Shown here in pieces: positions 11,486 through 14,263 of a DNA stretch of 14,263 bases (position 1 is the stretch's first letter; every line of letters begins with the position of its first letter). The DNA comes from Candidatus Luteimonas excrementigallinarum (lineage in GTDB: Bacteria > Pseudomonadota > Gammaproteobacteria > Xanthomonadales > Xanthomonadaceae): the NCBI GenBank assembly GCA_019115725.1, contig DXCY01000146.1, positions 1 through 14,263 of the forward strand, read 5' to 3'. The notes beneath the pieces are model-generated. The model saw nothing but the letters and a program-made list of their open reading frames with translations, was not told the origin of the DNA and made no database searches. The translations under genes were made by a program, and so were the position numbers.

Positions 11486-12382
11486 ATGTTCAAGCGTGTC
11501 TTCCTGTTCCTCGCCACCAACCTGGCCGTGCTGGCCCTGGTCAGCATCGTCATGGCGATCTTCGGCATCGATCCGGCCACCAATGCCGGCCTGCTGGTGT
11601 TTGCCGCGATCTTCGGCTTCGGCGGTTCGTTTGTTTCCCTGGCGATGTCGAAGTGGAGCGCCAAGCGTTTCACCGGCGCCCAGGTGATCACCCAGCCGCG
11701 GGACGAGCTGGAGCAGTGGCTGGTGGGCACCGTGCAGCGACAGGCCCGCGATGCCGGCATCGGCATGCCCGAAGTGGCCATCTATGACGCGCCGGAGATC
11801 AACGCCTTCGCCACCGGTGCCCGCCGCAACAACGCGCTGGTGGCGGTGTCCACCGGCCTGCTGCGCTCGATGACCCGTGACGAGGCGGAAGCCGTGCTCG
11901 CCCACGAGGTGGCCCACGTGGCCAATGGCGACATGGTCACCATGGCCCTGCTGCAGGGCGTGCTGAATACGTTCGTGATCTTCCTGGCGCGCATCGTCGG
12001 CCGGGCGGTCGACAGCTACCTGAGCGGCAACCGCGATTCGGGCGGCGGCGGACTCGGCTACTTCGCGATTGTGTTCGTCCTGGACCTGGTGTTCGGCCTG
12101 TTCGCCAGCATGATCGCCATGTGGTTCTCGCGGCGCCGCGAGTTCCGTGCCGACGCCGGTGGAGCGGAGCTGGCCGGCCGGGAGAAGATGATCGCCGCGC
12201 TGGAAAAGCTCAATCGCACCTACGGCCAGAACACCCTGCCCAAGCAGGTGGCCGCGTTCGGCATCAGCGGAAGCGTCGGTGCCGGCCTGAAGAAGCTGCT
12301 GATGAGCCATCCGCCGCTGGAAGACCGCATCGCGGCCCTGCGCAATGCCTCGGTCAAATCCGGTATGACCCTGCGCGCCTGA
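11486..12382 (+). CDS. htpX: Heat-shock membrane protease HtpX
   Basis: A 298-aa inner-membrane M48 zinc metalloprotease that cleaves misfolded membrane proteins alongside FtsH. Two N-terminal transmembrane helices (about 4-26 and 33-53) precede the cytoplasmic catalytic part. The zinc site is HEVAH (140-144) with Glu219 in REFRAD. Two further hydrophobic segments lie at about 153-172 and 190-214. The end SHPPLEDRIAAL is the usual family close, and length matches the E. coli protein. Start 11486 is chosen from the MFKRVFLFL family start; GGAG is 11 nt upstream. It is divergent from gluQ and convergent with the fimX-like gene. It is a different M48 subgroup from the protease at 7330. Confidence 0.97.
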   Translation: MFKRVFLFLATNLAVLALVSIVMAIFGIDPATNAGLLVFAAIFGFGGSFVSLAMSKWSAKRFTGAQVITQPRDELEQWLVGTVQRQARDAGIGMPEVAIYDAPEINAFATGARRNNALVAVSTGLLRSMTRDEAEAVLAHEVAHVANGDMVTMALLQGVLNTFVIFLARIVGRAVDSYLSGNRDSGGGGLGYFAIVFVLDLVFGLFASMIAMWFSRRREFRADAGGAELAGREKMIAALEKLNRTYGQNTLPKQVAAFGISGSVGAGLKKLLMSHPPLEDRIAALRNASVKSGMTLRA

Positions 12383-12387
12383 CCTGC

Positions 12388-12420
12388 CCGGGCAGGCGCG
12401 CGCATCGCGCTCCTGCCCGG
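12388..12420. terminator. Bidirectional hairpin between htpX and fimX-like gene
   Basis: CCGGGCAGG (12388-12396) pairs with CCTGCCCGG (12412-12420), with GCGC/GCGC pairing inside the loop. It sits 5 bp past the htpX stop and 16 bp before the opposite stop. No U-tract. Confidence 0.6.
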
Positions 12421-12436
12421 CGTTCTACCCGCCGCT

Positions 12437-14263
12437 CTACTCGAACTCGTAGTTCATGTCGGGGCCGGCCTGGGCCAGGAAGGCGCCCTGGGCGTAATCG
12501 ATGCCGGCGGCGAACAGGAACGACATGCTGGCCGCGTCCTGGACGTATTCGGCCACCGTGCGGATGCCCAGTTCGCGGGCCTTGCCGGCAATCTCGTTGA
12601 CCCGCTGCTGGCTTTCCGGATTCTGCGGCAGGTCTTCGCTGAAGCTGCGGTCGAGCTTGAGCAGGTGCGGCTGCAGATGGCTCAGCAGCTGGAATGAATC
12701 CAGCCCCGAACCGAACTGGGCCAGCGCCAGGCGACAGTCGAATTTGCCGATCGCCGCGGCGAAATCCTGGGCCGCCTTGAGGTGGGTGAACACCTTGGCC
12801 TCCGGCAGTTCCAGCACCAGGTATTCCCCGGGCACGCCATGTTTGGCCAGCTGCTCGCCGATGTAGCGCACCAGGCTGTCATCGCGCAGTGCGGCCTGGC
12901 TGATCTTCACCAGCAGGGTGGTGGGCCGGTTGGCCTTCATGCGCTCCCCGATACAGGCGATCGCGCGTCCGACCACGTGGTGGTCGATCTCCCACAGCAA
13001 GCCCTGCTCTTCGGCGATCTGCAGGAACTCCAGCGGCTTGACCAGTTCGCCCTGGCCATCGTCCAGGCGCAGCAGGCTTTCATAGACCGCACCGGTGTCG
13101 CCGTGCAGGCTGATCACCGGCTGGTAGTGGAGCACGAAGCCCTCGTTGTCCAGTGCGTCGCGCAGGCGCGCCACCCAGGCCTGGATGTGCTCTTCCTCGG
13201 CCCGGTCGGCCGCGCCCGGATCGAAGATTTCGTAGCGGTTGCCACCCACGCCCAGCGCAGTGCGGATGCCTTCGTCGGCCCTGGCCAGCACCTGGCTGAC
13301 GCTGGCAATCTTCTCGCCGATCTGCACGCCGCCGATGCTGATCGTCACCACGCTGGAATGCGCGCCGATGTGGAAGACATCCGCGGCAAAGCCCTCGGCC
13401 AGGCGCTGGGCCATGGCCTTCGTGGCTGCATAGTCGGCATCGGGAATCAGCACGGCCAGGCGGTGTTCGGCATAGCGGGCCGGAATAGCGTCCTCGCCCA
13501 CGCAGGCCTGCAGGCGCTGGGCCAGTGCAGCCAGCATGTCGTCGGCGGCGTCCAGGCCGATCTCCTGCAGCAGGCGCTGGTAGTGATCGGGCTCGATCAT
13601 CAGCAGGCCGTGGCGACCGCCGCTCTGGGCGGCATTGGAGACCGCGTCTTCCAGACGCAGCAGGAAGGTCGGCCGGTTGAGCAGGCCGGTCACCTGATCG
13701 CGCTGGCGCAGCTCTTCCATCTGCCGGGCCAGCTCGGGGTCCACTTCTTCGCGGCGGAAGATCACCTGCAGGCAGGATTCGCCTTCGTACTGGGCCGGGG
13801 TGAACTCCATCGAGGCCGGGAAGCCGTTGCCTTCGATATCACGCGCTTCCAGGTCATGACGCGCCGGGGGCGCTTCGCCGCGGGCCAGGCGCTTGAGCAG
13901 GTCCTTGAATTCCTCCACGTGCTGGGGCGCCACCATGTCCAGCAGCGACATGCCTTCCACGTCCTCGAACGCGTCGTAGCCGAACATTTCCAGGTACGCC
14001 GCGTTGGCGCGGATGTGCATGCCCTCGTGGATGTAGGCGATCGGGTCGCGCGAGGAGTCGATCAGCGCGTCGCAGCGGCGTTCGGTCTCGCGCACCCGGC
14101 GTTCGAGCCGGCGCAGCATGCGCCGGGCTTCAAGATCGTTGCGTTCGACGCGCACCGCGTTCAGCAGCAGCTGGGCGTTGTCGCGCAGCACGATGCGGCG
14201 CACGCCGTGGCCGTGGGCGCTGGTGAAGCCGGCGTTGTCGATGCTTTCGGCCACGGCCAGCAG
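12437..14263 (-). CDS. FimX-like c-di-GMP effector, C-terminal PAS-GGDEF-EAL part (5' end outside window)
   Basis: At least 608 residues, with the frame open at the right edge (a GTG lies at 14254, but the reading continues as LLA upstream). Counting from that GTG: a helical linker (about 30-65, coiled-coil-like), PAS (about 62-170, DPIAYIHEGMHIRANAAYLE), GGDEF (about 185-345) and EAL (about 358-600). The GGDEF signature is replaced by AEHRL (262-266), EAL by ESL (392-394) and DDFGxG by AQFGSG (512-517). Both enzyme activities are therefore probably lost, as in Pseudomonas FimX, which binds c-di-GMP and promotes type IV pilus assembly. A receiver-like domain probably lies upstream. No pilus gene is in view. 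Confidence 0.88.
   Translation of the reverse strand: MLAVAESIDNAGFTSAHGHGVRRIVLRDNAQLLLNAVRVERNDLEARRMLRRLERRVRETERRCDALIDSSRDPIAYIHEGMHIRANAAYLEMFGYDAFEDVEGMSLLDMVAPQHVEEFKDLLKRLARGEAPPARHDLEARDIEGNGFPASMEFTPAQYEGESCLQVIFRREEVDPELARQMEELRQRDQVTGLLNRPTFLLRLEDAVSNAAQSGGRHGLLMIEPDHYQRLLQEIGLDAADDMLAALAQRLQACVGEDAIPARYAEHRLAVLIPDADYAATKAMAQRLAEGFAADVFHIGAHSSVVTISIGGVQIGEKIASVSQVLARADEGIRTALGVGGNRYEIFDPGAADRAEEEHIQAWVARLRDALDNEGFVLHYQPVISLHGDTGAVYESLLRLDDGQGELVKPLEFLQIAEEQGLLWEIDHHVVGRAIACIGERMKANRPTTLLVKISQAALRDDSLVRYIGEQLAKHGVPGEYLVLELPEAKVFTHLKAAQDFAAAIGKFDCRLALAQFGSGLDSFQLLSHLQPHLLKLDRSFSEDLPQNPESQQRVNEIAGKARELGIRTVAEYVQDAASMSFLFAAGIDYAQGAFLAQAGPDMNYEFE

Noticed and set aside
11462..12310. 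282-aa minus-strand open frame opposite htpX
   Set aside because: His/Gln/Ala-rich shadow without motifs; htpX is certain.

Overview
The window comes from a high-GC gammaproteobacterium. It carries RNase D, GluQ, HtpX, a FimX-type c-di-GMP effector (normally linked to type IV pili) and a polyhydroxybutyrate (PHB) cluster with PhaR and two acetoacetyl-CoA reductases. That set fits Chromatiales/Ectothiorhodospiraceae or Lysobacterales-like lineages; I cannot place it more precisely from sequence alone.

Left part (1 to about 4105): one end of an integrative element inserted at the 3' end of an intact tRNA-Ala(CGC) gene. Everything on it reads leftward, away from the tRNA. Next to the tRNA is a P4-type tyrosine integrase, then a small unknown gene and a strong intrinsic terminator. 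After a 358-bp non-coding region comes a tightly overlapping operon: an AlpA/excisionase-like regulator, a small helical protein, a winged-helix protein, and a replication-initiator-like protein. A further partial gene runs off the left edge. The attachment-site side holds helically phased short repeats that look like integrase arm sites. The 358-bp region holds a candidate plus-strand small RNA ending in an intrinsic terminator.

The most striking signal is inside the initiator-like gene. Six copies of a 13-bp motif around GCTACCAG lie in the coding sequence, four of them spaced 22-23 bp apart. They are read in two different codon phases, so the DNA rather than the protein appears to be conserved. 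Beside them is an AT-rich patch, and nearby are two copies of a CTCTGC-N6-GCAGAG dyad. This resembles the phage lambda arrangement (origin iterons inside gene O) and suggests that the island carries its own replication origin.

Right part (4106 to 14263): ordinary chromosome. tRNA-Ala lies just downstream of rnd on the same strand, with a near-consensus promoter overlapping the rnd stop codon. Divergent from rnd is a two-gene unit: a probable lipoprotein with a C-terminal SUMF1/FGE fold that lacks the catalytic cysteines, followed by a membrane-anchored M48 metalloprotease. Then, on the minus strand in transcription order, come gluQ, a canonical phaB, phaR and a second phaB-like gene. htpX is divergent from gluQ and has a heat-shock-like promoter candidate. 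The right edge is a fimX-like gene (PAS, degenerate GGDEF, degenerate EAL) cut by the window end.
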